A stretch of 64,000 nucleotides of DNA from DATIYF01 sp035517775. Lineage in GTDB: Bacteria > Acidobacteriota > Terriglobia > Terriglobales > Acidobacteriaceae. The translations under genes were made by a program, and so were the position numbers. Below, in pieces: positions 16,652 through 25,375 of this stretch (position 1 is the first letter of the stretch; each line of letters starts with the position of its first letter). The stretch is taken from positions 1-64,000 of the forward strand of contig DATIYF010000076.1 in assembly GCA_035517775.1 (NCBI GenBank), read 5' to 3'. The notes beneath the pieces are model-generated. The model searched no databases. It had not been told where the DNA came from and worked only from the letters and a program-made list of their open reading frames with translations.

Positions 16652-19600
16652 TCAATTGACCGTCTGCGTGAACATGTCTGATGTGCTGCCGTTATTGTTG
16701 CCATCTCCGGGGTAGCTCGCGGTCAACGTCCTCGAGCCGGAGGTGGTGAAGGTGATCTTGCAATTTCCCTTACCCGCTGCGAGTTTGCCTGAGCAGCTTT
16801 CCCCGGTGCTGGCGTTTACGGTCACCGAGCCGGAAGGCTTGGTCGGATTGGCGATGGCCTGCGCCACGCTGAAGTAGATGATCACGATTCTGCCCGCAGT
16901 CGAGGGATTGGGATTGCTGCTGGTGATGCTGGCCGTGGTATCAACCGGATTCACTGTGATCGTCACACTGTCGGTCGCGGTCGTGTAGTCGCCGGAGGCG
17001 GTTGGCACGAACTTCACTGACAAATTCTGCATTCCAGCTTTCAGGATCCTGCCGGAGGGCGGGTTGTAGGTGAACTTGCCCGCCGTATTCGCGCCCGCAT
17101 TCAGTTGAGTGGCGCTCAGCGGCGTACCGTAAGTGATCGGGTCAGGATTCGACCAGGTGATCAGGCTGGTGATTTTCGTGGCCATGGTGCGCTGAATGGC
17201 CGTCGCCTTCGAATACGTGTCGTCCGCGGCCCAGTTTGCCCGCAAGACGCAGGTTCCCGTGCCGCTGGTCATCGTGACCCCTAGCGTCGAGGTATTGATG
17301 GTGCACGGGCCGGTTGCAGTGAAGGTGGGGGTGGAGGAGGAGTTCGAGGAGGCCGCCACGGTAAACATACTCTGGTATGCCGCCGATAACGGGGCGCCGG
17401 TAAAGCTCACCGTGGGCGCAACCGGTCTGGCGACCGAGGTGCTTTCAGTGACCTGAGGCGCAGCCGAATAGTTGCTGTCGCCCGCAGCGTTCATAGTTTC
17501 GGTGCAGGCGGCCTTTCCGGTGGCCGCCATGGTGTAGGTGCTGCCCGTGTTGCTGCAGCCGCCCGAGCTGCCAAATACGACCGGCGCGCCCGAAGTGGAG
17601 CTGGCCACGATGGTGAAGCTGCTCTTGAGCGTTGCGGTCGCCGGCGCCGGCGTGGTCACGTTGATCGTCTGCGAGGCCTGGGTTGCGCTCACCAACTGCG
17701 TGACTTGCGGAGCCGCCGTGTACTGATCGTTGCCTGCCTGATCCACGTGCACCCCGCAACTTCCCGCCCCGCTGGTCATCGTGTACGTGCCAGCGGAATT
17801 GCTGCAGGAGCCGTCACTGCTGTAAGTCACATCCAGTCCCGAACTTGCTGCGCAGACTACGGTGAAGCTGGTGTTATAGGTGGCGCTGGCCGGCGCGTTT
17901 TGACTGCAGGTAATCGTCTGGCCGGACTGCGCCGCAAAGTTGGCCGCCACCGACTTGGGCGAATCCATCAAGACCGATGCGGGATTGTTGGTCGAGCTGA
18001 TGTCGCCGGTGAAGTTGAGGAAGAAGTAGCCGGCCGAGGGAGTCGCCGAGACCATGGCCTCCGTACCGGAATCGAAGAAGCCGCCCGCGCTCACCGAACC
18101 CCCGGCTCCCGCCGAAGTCGTGAGCTGATACTGGGTGGTGAAGGTTGAGGTATAGGTCGCTGTGGTGGCCGGCGCGGTAATCATGCGGGAGGCATCCGTG
18201 CTGTTGTCGTCCCATTGTGAGAAAGCGTACTGCACCCCAGTCCCGGCGGCCTGGGGCGTAGTGGCGTTCAGGGTGCAACTGCTGGCCGGGGTCCAGCTGA
18301 GCGTCAGCGGCGTGCTGTAGCTGCCGGGCGCGCAACCGCTGCCGGAAGAAGTGAAGGCCAGGCCAGAGGGTGAACTGGTGACCTCAACCTCGCCGTTGGG
18401 AATCGTCGGCGCAAAGGATACGCCTTTGAAGTTGGAATCTGGCGGAGCCGTAGCCAGGGTAGTAAAGGTTTCGCCCGCGGCTTGCGTGGGGGTGGTAAAG
18501 GTGATGTTGTCGGTTATGCCGAAAAGATAAGTCGTGTCGAGATCATTCAACGTGGCGTTGGTGGCGTAGAGCAGAACGTTATTGCCCGAAACCACGCCGG
18601 CCAGGCCGTACAGGCCTGTCGTGCCACTGGTGGGGTTGGTGGTGCCGTTATCCACCAGGTTCAGGCCCTGATAAAGCGTATAGGCGAGATTCCAGGTGCC
18701 GGTACCGTCAGACTTGGTGTTAATCCACTTCTGCAAGCCGCCATCGCCAATATTCGCCATGCCCGACAAATTGTCATCACCATTTGAATCGTTCTTCGGA
18801 TTTCCCGTGTCGGCTACGTAGAGAACCGAGGCGCTGGCGAAGAAGAAATTCATCGGGCTCAGATTGATCTGGTTCTTTTTGCCCGTGCTGGTGTTGTTCA
18901 AGGTATTGCCGTTGGTGGTGCTGCCGGTCGTAACCGTGAGCTTGCCGGTTTTGGTAGTGCCGAAACCAGTAAGCTGCGTGGGCCCGGCGGCGCTGTTGAA
19001 CAAACCCGTCGCAGGCGGGGTGCCGAGCGTACCGATAAAAGAGCGGGCCGAATTCTTTCCCCCTTTGGTGTCCACCGAGACATACAGAGTATTGTTCACG
19101 ATCTGCAGCGTTCGTGTGTCCTGGGAAATAGCGTTGGGAGGGGTGCTGCCGTCTGTCGCATCGAGGCCGGTAATCGCAGTAGGCGTGTTTACCACCCCAC
19201 CCACCGGGATGTAAAAAACCCCGGCGGTGGCGTCGCCGTCCGTGCCCTGGCCGGAGACGTAAGCCGTGGTTCCATCGGCGGTAAAGATGCTGCGCGGATT
19301 ATTGCCGTCGAAGATGTTGAAAACCGCCGTCGCGGAATTGATATTGCCGTTGGCGTCAATCAGGGCGAGCGCGCGCGGCACCGGGGTGTAGCTTTGCCCC
19401 GTCAGGCTATCCGACTGGGCCAGGCGGCCGGTATCCGCCGGGCCGTACTTGGTGGGATCCGCGTTGAAATCGTCAGCATTGATGCCGTAGCCCATAACCG
19501 TCAGGTATTGCCCCGCTCCCGAAAGCTGCAGTGTCCCTTCCGAGGAAGATCCGTATTCGGACGAGACAGGAAGGTTCGCGCCCGAAGCCGATTGCGGCAA

Positions 19601-19882
19601 TACCAGCGAGTTCACGAAGCTGGCGCTCGCCGTGCCGCTCGGCGTGTATTGAAAGAGGGTAAGTGGCGCGGCCTGATTGTCGCCATAACCGCCGGAGGAG
19701 CTGTTAAAAGTGCCGTCGCCGGTGCCGTTAGAAACGCTGTTGCACGTGCCTCCGTGCACGCCGCAGCCTTCGACGACGACCACCAGATTTCCCGGCGTGA
19801 AAAACTGGGCCTGCGCATATGCAGAGAGGAATAACAGGAACGCGAATGCGAGAGAAATTCTACCGAGGCGACCAGCAACCAT
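16652..19882 (-). CDS. Large secreted Ig-repeat protein
   Basis: 1076 aa with a signal peptide (LAFAFLLFLSAYAQAQFFTP). Residues about 25-500 form a Ser/Thr/Gly-rich beta-structured region, possibly a propeller (repeats of VYVADTGNPK- and TAYVSGQGTDGD-like strands). About 580-650 resembles a bacterial surface repeat (AGAGGSVSAGGFFDSGTEAM). Three tandem Ig-like units of about 80 residues begin near 652, 739 and 823, each with a paired-Cys 'C...TYTM...C' core. Then come an MBG-like unit (DPITYGTPLSATQLNAGANT, about 911) and a final Ig domain (about 985-1076). No sortase signal or PEP-CTERM tail. Probably an exported adhesion or matrix protein. Confidence 0.85.
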   Translation of the reverse strand: MVAGRLGRISLAFAFLLFLSAYAQAQFFTPGNLVVVVEGCGVHGGTCNSVSNGTGDGTFNSSSGGYGDNQAAPLTLFQYTPSGTASASFVNSLVLPQSASGANLPVSSEYGSSSEGTLQLSGAGQYLTVMGYGINADDFNADPTKYGPADTGRLAQSDSLTGQSYTPVPRALALIDANGNINSATAVFNIFDGNNPRSIFTADGTTAYVSGQGTDGDATAGVFYIPVGGVVNTPTAITGLDATDGSTPPNAISQDTRTLQIVNNTLYVSVDTKGGKNSARSFIGTLGTPPATGLFNSAAGPTQLTGFGTTKTGKLTVTTGSTTNGNTLNNTSTGKKNQINLSPMNFFFASASVLYVADTGNPKNDSNGDDNLSGMANIGDGGLQKWINTKSDGTGTWNLAYTLYQGLNLVDNGTTNPTSGTTGLYGLAGVVSGNNVLLYATNATLNDLDTTYLFGITDNITFTTPTQAAGETFTTLATAPPDSNFKGVSFAPTIPNGEVEVTSSPSGLAFTSSGSGCAPGSYSTPLTLSWTPASSCTLNATTPQAAGTGVQYAFSQWDDNSTDASRMITAPATTATYTSTFTTQYQLTTSAGAGGSVSAGGFFDSGTEAMVSATPSAGYFFLNFTGDISSTNNPASVLMDSPKSVAANFAAQSGQTITCSQNAPASATYNTSFTVVCAASSGLDVTYSSDGSCSNSAGTYTMTSGAGSCGVHVDQAGNDQYTAAPQVTQLVSATQASQTINVTTPAPATATLKSSFTIVASSTSGAPVVFGSSGGCSNTGSTYTMAATGKAACTETMNAAGDSNYSAAPQVTESTSVARPVAPTVSFTGAPLSAAYQSMFTVAASSNSSSTPTFTATGPCTINTSTLGVTMTSGTGTCVLRANWAADDTYSKATAIQRTMATKITSLITWSNPDPITYGTPLSATQLNAGANTAGKFTYNPPSGRILKAGMQNLSVKFVPTASGDYTTATDSVTITVNPVDTTASITSSNPNPSTAGRIVIIYFSVAQAIANPTKPSGSVTVNASTGESCSGKLAAGKGNCKITFTTSGSRTLTASYPGDGNNNGSTSDMFTQTVN

Positions 19883-20071
19883 GACGTACCTTCCTTTAGG
19901 GCATTGGTTAGCGCAAATAGGTTGGGATGGGTCAGAAGGCTACCAGTCTCATGTGACTGGAATGTTAATTTCCTGCACAATTCTTAGGACGGCGGCTGAA
20001 AAGGCCTATTCCTCGCGGAGTCTCGAAGGGTGCGGTCCGCCGGGGCGGCCGCGTGGTATATTCCCGGCTGC

Positions 20072-21310
20072 GTGACCTCCGCCAAGCTCTACCCCCGCAC
20101 CGCGCTCTTTGTGCTCACAGCGCTCAACCTGTTCAACTACATAGACCGTTCGGTACTGTTCGCCGTGCAGCCACTGGTGCAGGCGGAGTTCCACCGCAGC
20201 GACGCGCAATTCGGCTTTCTGACCAGCGCTTTCTTCATCTTCTACATGATCGCCGCTCCCATCATGGGGCCGCTCGCCGACCGCTACTCACGCAAGCTGA
20301 TCATCGTCATAGGCGCGCTGGTCTGGAGCGGCGCCACCCTGATCACTGCCGTCACCCACACCTTCACCGAATTGCTCATTCGCCACACTCTGGTCGGCAT
20401 TGGCGAAGCCAGCTTCGTGACCATTGCGCCTACCCTGGTGGTGGACCTGTTTCCCGAGGAAGAGCGTGGCCGCATCCTGGGAGTGTTTTACCTGACCATT
20501 CCGGTAGGCACAGCACTGGGTTACGTCATCGGCGGCTATCTCGGGCCGCATTACGGCTGGCGGGCGCCGTTCTATGTTGGCGCCGGGCCCGGCTTTCTGC
20601 TGGCTTTTGCCCTGATGTTTCTGGGCGAACCGGAGCGTGGCCGGTTTGATTCATTGAAGGAAACGCCAGAACGGGGCACGATCCGCGGTCTGGCGCGCAA
20701 CCCCGCCTTCTGGACTGCGACCCTGGGCATGGCGGCCATGACCTTCGCTCTCGGCGGCCTGCTGGTCTGGATGCCGACGTTTCTTTCCCGCATACGCGGC
20801 TATTCCCTCGAATCGGCGAACAAGATTTTCGGCGGTATCGTGGCCTTTGACGGCACGGTGGCCTCTTTGGCCGGCGGCTGGCTGGGCGACTGGCTGCTGC
20901 GCCGCACCAAAAGCGCCTACTACCTGGTTTCAGCCCTGAGCATGGCGCTTGGCATTCCGGTGATGATTGTGGCGCTGTTCAGCCCGGGACGGCTGATGGT
21001 TCCAGCCATTCTGCTGGGAGCATTTCTGCTGCTGTTGAATACCGCCCCTTTGAATGCGGCGGTCATCAATTCGGTGGGGGCGCACATCCGCGCTACGGCG
21101 ATTGCCGTGAATGTTTTCATGATTCATCTCTTGGGCGACGCGCTCTCCCCTTGGCTGATCGGCTTTGTCGCCGACCGCAAGTCGCTCGAGGGCGGCTTCG
21201 TCAGTACCGTGATCGCCATCGCCATCTCTTCTGCCATACTCTTCTACGGCATGAGATTCGCCCCACGGGTACGCGCGCAAGTCGCTGCCGCCGGAGTTCC
21301 GGCGGAATGA
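20072..21310 (+). CDS. Major facilitator superfamily transporter (spinster-like)
   Basis: About 412 aa with 12 predicted helices. I begin it at the GTG at 20072 (VTSAKLYPRTALFVLTALNL); the frame runs back to 20030 without support. Typical MFS blocks: NYIDRSVLFAVQPLVQAEF, the loop motif GPLADRYSRKLIIVIGAL, and EASFVTIAPTLVVDLFPEEE with GRILGVFYLTIPVGTALGYV. The second half has GGWLGDWLLRRTKSAYYL. This pattern fits spinster-type exporters of lipids or sugars; the substrate is unknown. Its stop overlaps the start of the glycosyltransferase (ATGA), so the two are translated together. Confidence 0.88.
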   Translation: MTSAKLYPRTALFVLTALNLFNYIDRSVLFAVQPLVQAEFHRSDAQFGFLTSAFFIFYMIAAPIMGPLADRYSRKLIIVIGALVWSGATLITAVTHTFTELLIRHTLVGIGEASFVTIAPTLVVDLFPEEERGRILGVFYLTIPVGTALGYVIGGYLGPHYGWRAPFYVGAGPGFLLAFALMFLGEPERGRFDSLKETPERGTIRGLARNPAFWTATLGMAAMTFALGGLLVWMPTFLSRIRGYSLESANKIFGGIVAFDGTVASLAGGWLGDWLLRRTKSAYYLVSALSMALGIPVMIVALFSPGRLMVPAILLGAFLLLLNTAPLNAAVINSVGAHIRATAIAVNVFMIHLLGDALSPWLIGFVADRKSLEGGFVSTVIAIAISSAILFYGMRFAPRVRAQVAAAGVPAE

Positions 21311-22473
21311 ATTGGCTGCATTGGATTGCCGGCTCCATCCTGGCGCTGGCCTGGTTCTCCCGCATTCTGGATGCCGCTCTGGGCATGCGGCGCATCGCCG
21401 ATATTTCCCGCCCGGAGTGGGACTGCACGCCCGGCGGCGCCCCTCGAGTCAGCATCATCGTTCCTGCGCGCAATGAGGAGGCGGCGATTGAGCGGCCTCT
21501 GCGCCAGCTGCTTGGGCTCGACTACGACAACTATGAAGTGATCGCCGTCAATGACCGCTCCACCGACCGCACCGGGGAAATCATGGAGCGGGTCGCCGCC
21601 AGCCCCGAGGCGCAAGGCAGGTTGAAGATTCTTCACGTTGCCGAATTGCCCGCCCGCTGGCTGGGCAAGACCCACGCCATGTGGAGCGCCGCGAAGCAAG
21701 CCTCCGGCGACTGGCTGCTGTTTACCGACGCCGATGTTCTGTTCAAGCCCGATGCCCTGCGCCGCGCCATCGCTTACGCCGAAGCCGAGCCCGCCGACCA
21801 CCTGGTCTTATTTCCCCGCATGATCATGAAGCGGCCGGGCGAAAAAATGATGATCGCCTTCTTTCAGACTTTGTTCGTGTTTGGGCATCGGCCGTGGAAG
21901 GTGGCTGATCCCCGCACCAAAGATCACATTGGCGTGGGTGCGTTTAACCTCATTCGCCGCCGCATCTATGAACAAATTGGCACCTATCAGGCCCTGCGCT
22001 ATGAGGTGCTCGATGACATGAAGCTGGGTAAGGTGATCAAGAATGCCGGCTTCGCGCAGCGCAACGTCTTTGGCGGGGACCTGATCTCCCTGCACTGGGC
22101 CTCGGGGGCCATGGGCGTGGTGGCCAATTTGACCAAGAATTTCTTTGCCGTGCTTTCCTTCCAGTGGTGGCGCACTCTGCTCTCATGCTTTGGGCTGGCC
22201 TTCCTGAACCTCATGCCATTTCTGGGCCTCTGCCTGGCCCCCGGCTGGGCGCGGCTGCCGTACGCAATTGCGCTCCTGTGCATGTTCCTGATTTACCTCG
22301 GCATGTCGTCGCGCTCCGACGTTCCCGCCTACTACATCGTGCTGCATCCGGTCAGCACGACGCTCTTTCTATATATTCTGCTGCGCTCCATGATTTTGAC
22401 GCTAAGCCGCGGCGGCGTGGTCTGGCGCGGGACTTTCTATCCCCTGGAGGAGTTGCGCAAAGGCCTGGTGTGA
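21307..22473 (+). CDS. Membrane-bound family 2 glycosyltransferase
   Basis: About 388 aa starting at the ATG at 21307, which overlaps the MFS stop by 4 nt. One N-terminal helix anchors a GT-A domain: SIIVPARNEEAAIERPL, VIAVNDRSTDRTGEIMERVA, and the metal-binding DxD-type LLFTDADVLFKPDAL. The acceptor-side DD is in EVLDDMKLGKVIKNAG. Three or four helices follow from about residue 285. By fold it moves a sugar from a nucleotide donor to a lipid or polysaccharide at the inner membrane. Coupling with the transporter suggests that the product is exported by it, but no substrate is known. Confidence 0.88.
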   Translation: MNWLHWIAGSILALAWFSRILDAALGMRRIADISRPEWDCTPGGAPRVSIIVPARNEEAAIERPLRQLLGLDYDNYEVIAVNDRSTDRTGEIMERVAASPEAQGRLKILHVAELPARWLGKTHAMWSAAKQASGDWLLFTDADVLFKPDALRRAIAYAEAEPADHLVLFPRMIMKRPGEKMMIAFFQTLFVFGHRPWKVADPRTKDHIGVGAFNLIRRRIYEQIGTYQALRYEVLDDMKLGKVIKNAGFAQRNVFGGDLISLHWASGAMGVVANLTKNFFAVLSFQWWRTLLSCFGLAFLNLMPFLGLCLAPGWARLPYAIALLCMFLIYLGMSSRSDVPAYYIVLHPVSTTLFLYILLRSMILTLSRGGVVWRGTFYPLEELRKGLV

Positions 22474-22540
22474 GCCGCGCGGCCAGAACGCAGGCTCCCA
22501 CTAGAAGCGCAGCGGCGAGGAATACCTCGCTTTGCCCCCT

Positions 22541-23047
22541 TCAATCTTCCGGGTTCTCCGGCAAATTCAGCGGCAACTTCTCCGGCTGGCGCTTTTTGCT
22601 GGTCGAGTACGTCTTGGGATGGCTGAACGTGCCCGCGCTATAATTGCCGCGCTTTTCGACGTCATAGTTTTTGGGCAGCGGGGGAATGCGTGAGGCGCTG
22701 CCGCCGAGCTGCCAGGATTCGCTGATGATGATCTCCGCCCGGCCGTCATAAGCCTTCACGTCGCCGTGGATCTCAATCACCCGGCCCTGGAGCTGGCGAA
22801 CATCGCCGATGTGCTTCAGGTCGCTGGCGAAGACCACCGCCGTGAAGGGGCAGCCGTGGTAGTCCTCGCAGAAATCGAGATAATGCACGCCCTTGCTGCC
22901 TTGCTCCACGCGCATGACTTTGCCCGTCACACACCTGGTCTCGCCAATGTGCTTGCCGGCTTCAGGGAAGGGAATGCACTCGGCGGAGCAGGATGCGGAA
23001 AGAAATAGGCACAGCAGGAAGTTCGCAGGGTTCAAGAGAAGGCGCAT
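22541..23047 (-). CDS. Exported OB-fold protein
   Basis: About 168 aa from the ATG at 23047 (MRLLLNPANFLLCLFLSASC), giving a signal peptide; a longer frame begins at 23176. The middle (about residues 27-115) reads as an OB-fold: GETRCVTGKVMRVEQ, HYLDFCEDYHGCPFTAVVF, LQGRVIEIHGDVKAYDGRAE, matching nucleic-acid/OB-type domains found in periplasmic proteins. Whether it binds DNA is unknown. The C-terminus is lysine/proline rich. It precedes the STAS/RsbW pair on the same strand order, separated by about 150 bp. Confidence 0.65.
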   Translation of the reverse strand: MRLLLNPANFLLCLFLSASCSAECIPFPEAGKHIGETRCVTGKVMRVEQGSKGVHYLDFCEDYHGCPFTAVVFASDLKHIGDVRQLQGRVIEIHGDVKAYDGRAEIIISESWQLGGSASRIPPLPKNYDVEKRGNYSAGTFSHPKTYSTSKKRQPEKLPLNLPENPED

Positions 23048-23200
23048 GGGATTGCCTCGGCCGCATTCTAATGAAGGAAGAAGCTGCAGAGGCATCATGC
23101 GGCAGAAAAATTCTGGCTTTTTCCCGGAATGAAAACAGGCGGAGCAAGAGCCGGGTCGCTTCCCCGGCCCTCCCACGAGACAAAAAACAAATGTGGAGTG

Positions 23201-23545
23201 TCAGTTGAAGGATTTGACTGCGGCCGCTTCGTCGTCCTTCACATCGAAGACGGTGTACAGCTTGGTGATCTGCAAAAGATCGTGGACTTTCTTGGTCAGG
23301 TTGAGCAGTTTGAGCTCGCCGCCCTGCTTGCGCACGGTGGTGAAGGCGCTCACCAGTTCGCCGATGCCTGAGCTGTCAATGTAGTTCACATCGCCAAGAT
23401 TGAGCAGAATCTTCTTCTGCCCGGAGGAGAGAAGCTGCGCCACCGTATCGCGCAGGATGACACTGCCCTCGCCCAGCGTGATGCGGCCGCTGCAATCCAA
23501 TACCGTGACACCATCCACCTGGCGGGAGCTGATCTTCATGCTCAC
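23201..23545 (-). CDS. STAS-domain anti-sigma-factor antagonist
   Basis: A 114-aa SpoIIAA/RsbV-type protein: VDGVTVLDCSGRITLGEGSV, then LNLGDVNYIDSSGIGELVSA, in which the Ser of DSSG is the residue phosphorylated by the partner kinase. The kinase gene (RsbW type) lies immediately upstream and overlaps by 4 bp, so both proteins are co-translated. By family knowledge the unphosphorylated form binds the kinase and frees a sigma factor or another target. No sigma factor gene lies beside them. Confidence 0.92.
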   Translation of the reverse strand: MSMKISSRQVDGVTVLDCSGRITLGEGSVILRDTVAQLLSSGQKKILLNLGDVNYIDSSGIGELVSAFTTVRKQGGELKLLNLTKKVHDLLQITKLYTVFDVKDDEAAAVKSFN

Positions 23546-24033
23546 TGGGAAGCCTCCTTGGCGTCCGCGGAAGTCCCGCGGACGTGCTTAACGAGTTTGA
23601 TTTCTGTGCCCGTCTGCGACGGGCGAATATGGACTTCATCCATGAACGAGCGGATGAGAAAGATGCCGCGCCCGGACGTCTTCAGCAGGTTCTCCGGAGC
23701 CAGCGGGTCGGGGATCTTGCTCTCGTCCAAGCCCTTGCCCTGATCGCAAATGGTGATCACCAGATCGTTGCCGGTGATCTCAAATTCCAGCTTCACTTTC
23801 TTCTGCGGATCGTAGGCATTGCCATGCAACACCGCGTTGACCGCGGCCTCGCGCACCGCCATCGCGATGCGCGTGATCTCGTCGTCTTCAAAACCAGTTT
23901 CGGCCGCGATCCGGCTGGCGGCTTGCTCGGCGCTGTCCACTGTTTCCAGCGTCGAATCCAGGGTGTAGGAAACCCGGTTTGCGGTCATGGCAGAGACTTG
24001 GCCAATTGCGATCGCTTCAATATCCGCCAGCAC
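23542..24033 (-). CDS. RsbW-type anti-sigma serine kinase
   Basis: 163 aa (or about 148 if it starts at MTANRVSYTL, residue 16). A GHKL-type ATPase: AMAVREAAVNAVLHGNAYDP (N box), ITICDQGKGLDESKI (G1) and TSGRGIFLIRSFMDEV (G2). It should phosphorylate the STAS protein encoded just downstream. Its stop overlaps the STAS start by 4 bp. Its upstream neighbour on the opposite strand is the short ORF/methyltransferase unit, so this pair has its own promoter in the 24034-24306 gap. Confidence 0.92.
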   Translation of the reverse strand: MLADIEAIAIGQVSAMTANRVSYTLDSTLETVDSAEQAASRIAAETGFEDDEITRIAMAVREAAVNAVLHGNAYDPQKKVKLEFEITGNDLVITICDQGKGLDESKIPDPLAPENLLKTSGRGIFLIRSFMDEVHIRPSQTGTEIKLVKHVRGTSADAKEASQ

Positions 24034-24306
24034 GCGCCCTGGGGCGATCAGGGGCGAAGAGCGCTGAAGCCAGCGAATCCGGTAGTTTGCCCTTCCCCTC
24101 GGGAAAAGTCAACGAGGCAATGCGAAGGTCGGGCGCGGAGCGGCGCTGCGGCCCGGCTGGCGGCGGTTTTTCGGCCGCCTCGCGGGGCGGCTGCAGCGGG
24201 AAAAAATGAGCTCGCCCGGCCGGTCAGTGACCTTGGATTCCCGGGATGGATACTCGGCCCTTTCGCCGAATTGGCGATTTTGCGATAGCCTTTGCACGGT
24301 CAAACC

Positions 24307-24426
24307 ATGCCCGACGAGCTCAGCCACCTCAAGGTTCTGCTCGACTGCTCCACCCCTTTTGGCGTGATGGAGACGGTCGAAGAGGTCCGTGCCGGCCGCC
24401 TGGCCGGAAGCAGGCTAGGGGCGTGA
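24307..24426 (+). CDS. Tiny ORF coupled to the methyltransferase
   Basis: A 39-codon frame, MPDELSHLKVLLDCSTPFGV, then METVEEVRAGRLAGSRLGA and stop. Its TGA overlaps the GTG start of the methyltransferase (GTGA, 24423-24426), as in co-translated pairs. Codon use is like that of real genes here, with GC-rich third positions. No good Shine-Dalgarno is seen before the ATG. I do not recognise the peptide. It may be a leader peptide that controls the downstream gene, or a small protein. Confidence 0.45.
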   Translation: MPDELSHLKVLLDCSTPFGVMETVEEVRAGRLAGSRLGA

Positions 24427-25145
24427 AGGCGTACAGCGAAGATCTGGCCTTCGTACACGACGCGGGCTTTTCCAACTTGGCGCGCCGCGCCAGTTCCACC
24501 GTATTACAAACTCTGCGCCAACACGCCCTCCGGCAAGGCCTGGTAATTGACCTCGGTTGCGGTAGCGGCATCCTGGCCCGCGAACTGACTCGCTCCGGCT
24601 ATGACGTTCTGGGGGTGGACATTTCCAGCGCCATGCTGCGCCGGGCCCGCGGCCGCGCCCCCAAGGCGCGCTTCATACGCGGGTCTTTGTTCCGGGTAAA
24701 GCTTCCGCCCTGCGTGGCTGTGACCGCCATCGGCGAATGCCTCAATTATCAATTCGACCCAAAATCCATCGGGCTCGCTCAATTCTTTCAACGGGTGTAC
24801 AAGGCCCTGGCGCCAGCTGGGGTCTTCATCTTCGATGTGGCAGGGCCAAGCCGCGCGCCAGCTCCCGCCGAGCGTCATTTCCAGGGCAAGCACTGGGCCA
24901 TCTTAGTTCGTAGCGAGGAAGACCAGCGGCGGCGCCTGCTCACGCGCCACATGGTTGTCTTTCGCAAGATGGGCAGGCACTGGCGGCGCAGCCTCGAAGA
25001 GCATAAACAGAAACTCTTTACACCACAGTCAGTTAGGCGCGAGCTGCGCAAGGCTGGCTTTAAGGTCAGAAGTTCTAAGGGTTACGGCCAGGGCGCCTCC
25101 TATCCCGGCACGGAGGTTTTCATCGCGAGCCGGGACCGCCATTGA
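24423..25145 (+). CDS. Class I SAM-dependent methyltransferase
   Basis: About 240 aa starting at the GTG at 24423 (VKAYSEDLAFVHDAGFSNLA); a longer in-frame extension to 24246 runs through a region read better as another ORF. The SAM-binding site is VIDLGCGSGILARELTRSGY, then VLGVDISSAMLRRARGRAP. Later blocks (IGECLNYQF, ALAPAGVFIFDVAGP) fit small Rossmann methyltransferases of the UbiE/COQ5-like superfamily. The substrate is unknown. It overlaps the tiny ORF ahead of it by 4 nt and precedes phoH by about 230 bp. Confidence 0.85.
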   Translation: MKAYSEDLAFVHDAGFSNLARRASSTVLQTLRQHALRQGLVIDLGCGSGILARELTRSGYDVLGVDISSAMLRRARGRAPKARFIRGSLFRVKLPPCVAVTAIGECLNYQFDPKSIGLAQFFQRVYKALAPAGVFIFDVAGPSRAPAPAERHFQGKHWAILVRSEEDQRRRLLTRHMVVFRKMGRHWRRSLEEHKQKLFTPQSVRRELRKAGFKVRSSKGYGQGASYPGTEVFIASRDRH

Positions 25146-25375
25146 CTCCCTTGGCTGGCGGCGGTACCCTTATGGCCAATGGCAGTTGCTTGCACCCTGG
25201 GAGCGAGCATCTCGGCTGGTTTCACCTCCACACAGAAGAATCGTTTGCGCGCAGATAAGGCGGAAGTGTTTCAGGGCCTTCCACTTCCCGGAGCCTGCCG
25301 TTCCCGCCGGTTTTCTTACAAGCCTTCTCCGGTCGTCAGGGCATCCAATGCGCGGGGGCAAGCGCCACCAACTGA

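Noticed and set aside
20030..20071. An earlier start of the MFS transporter at 20030
   Set aside because: It would add MRSAGAAAWYIPGC, which is not like a transporter N-terminus; the GTG at 20072 fits better.
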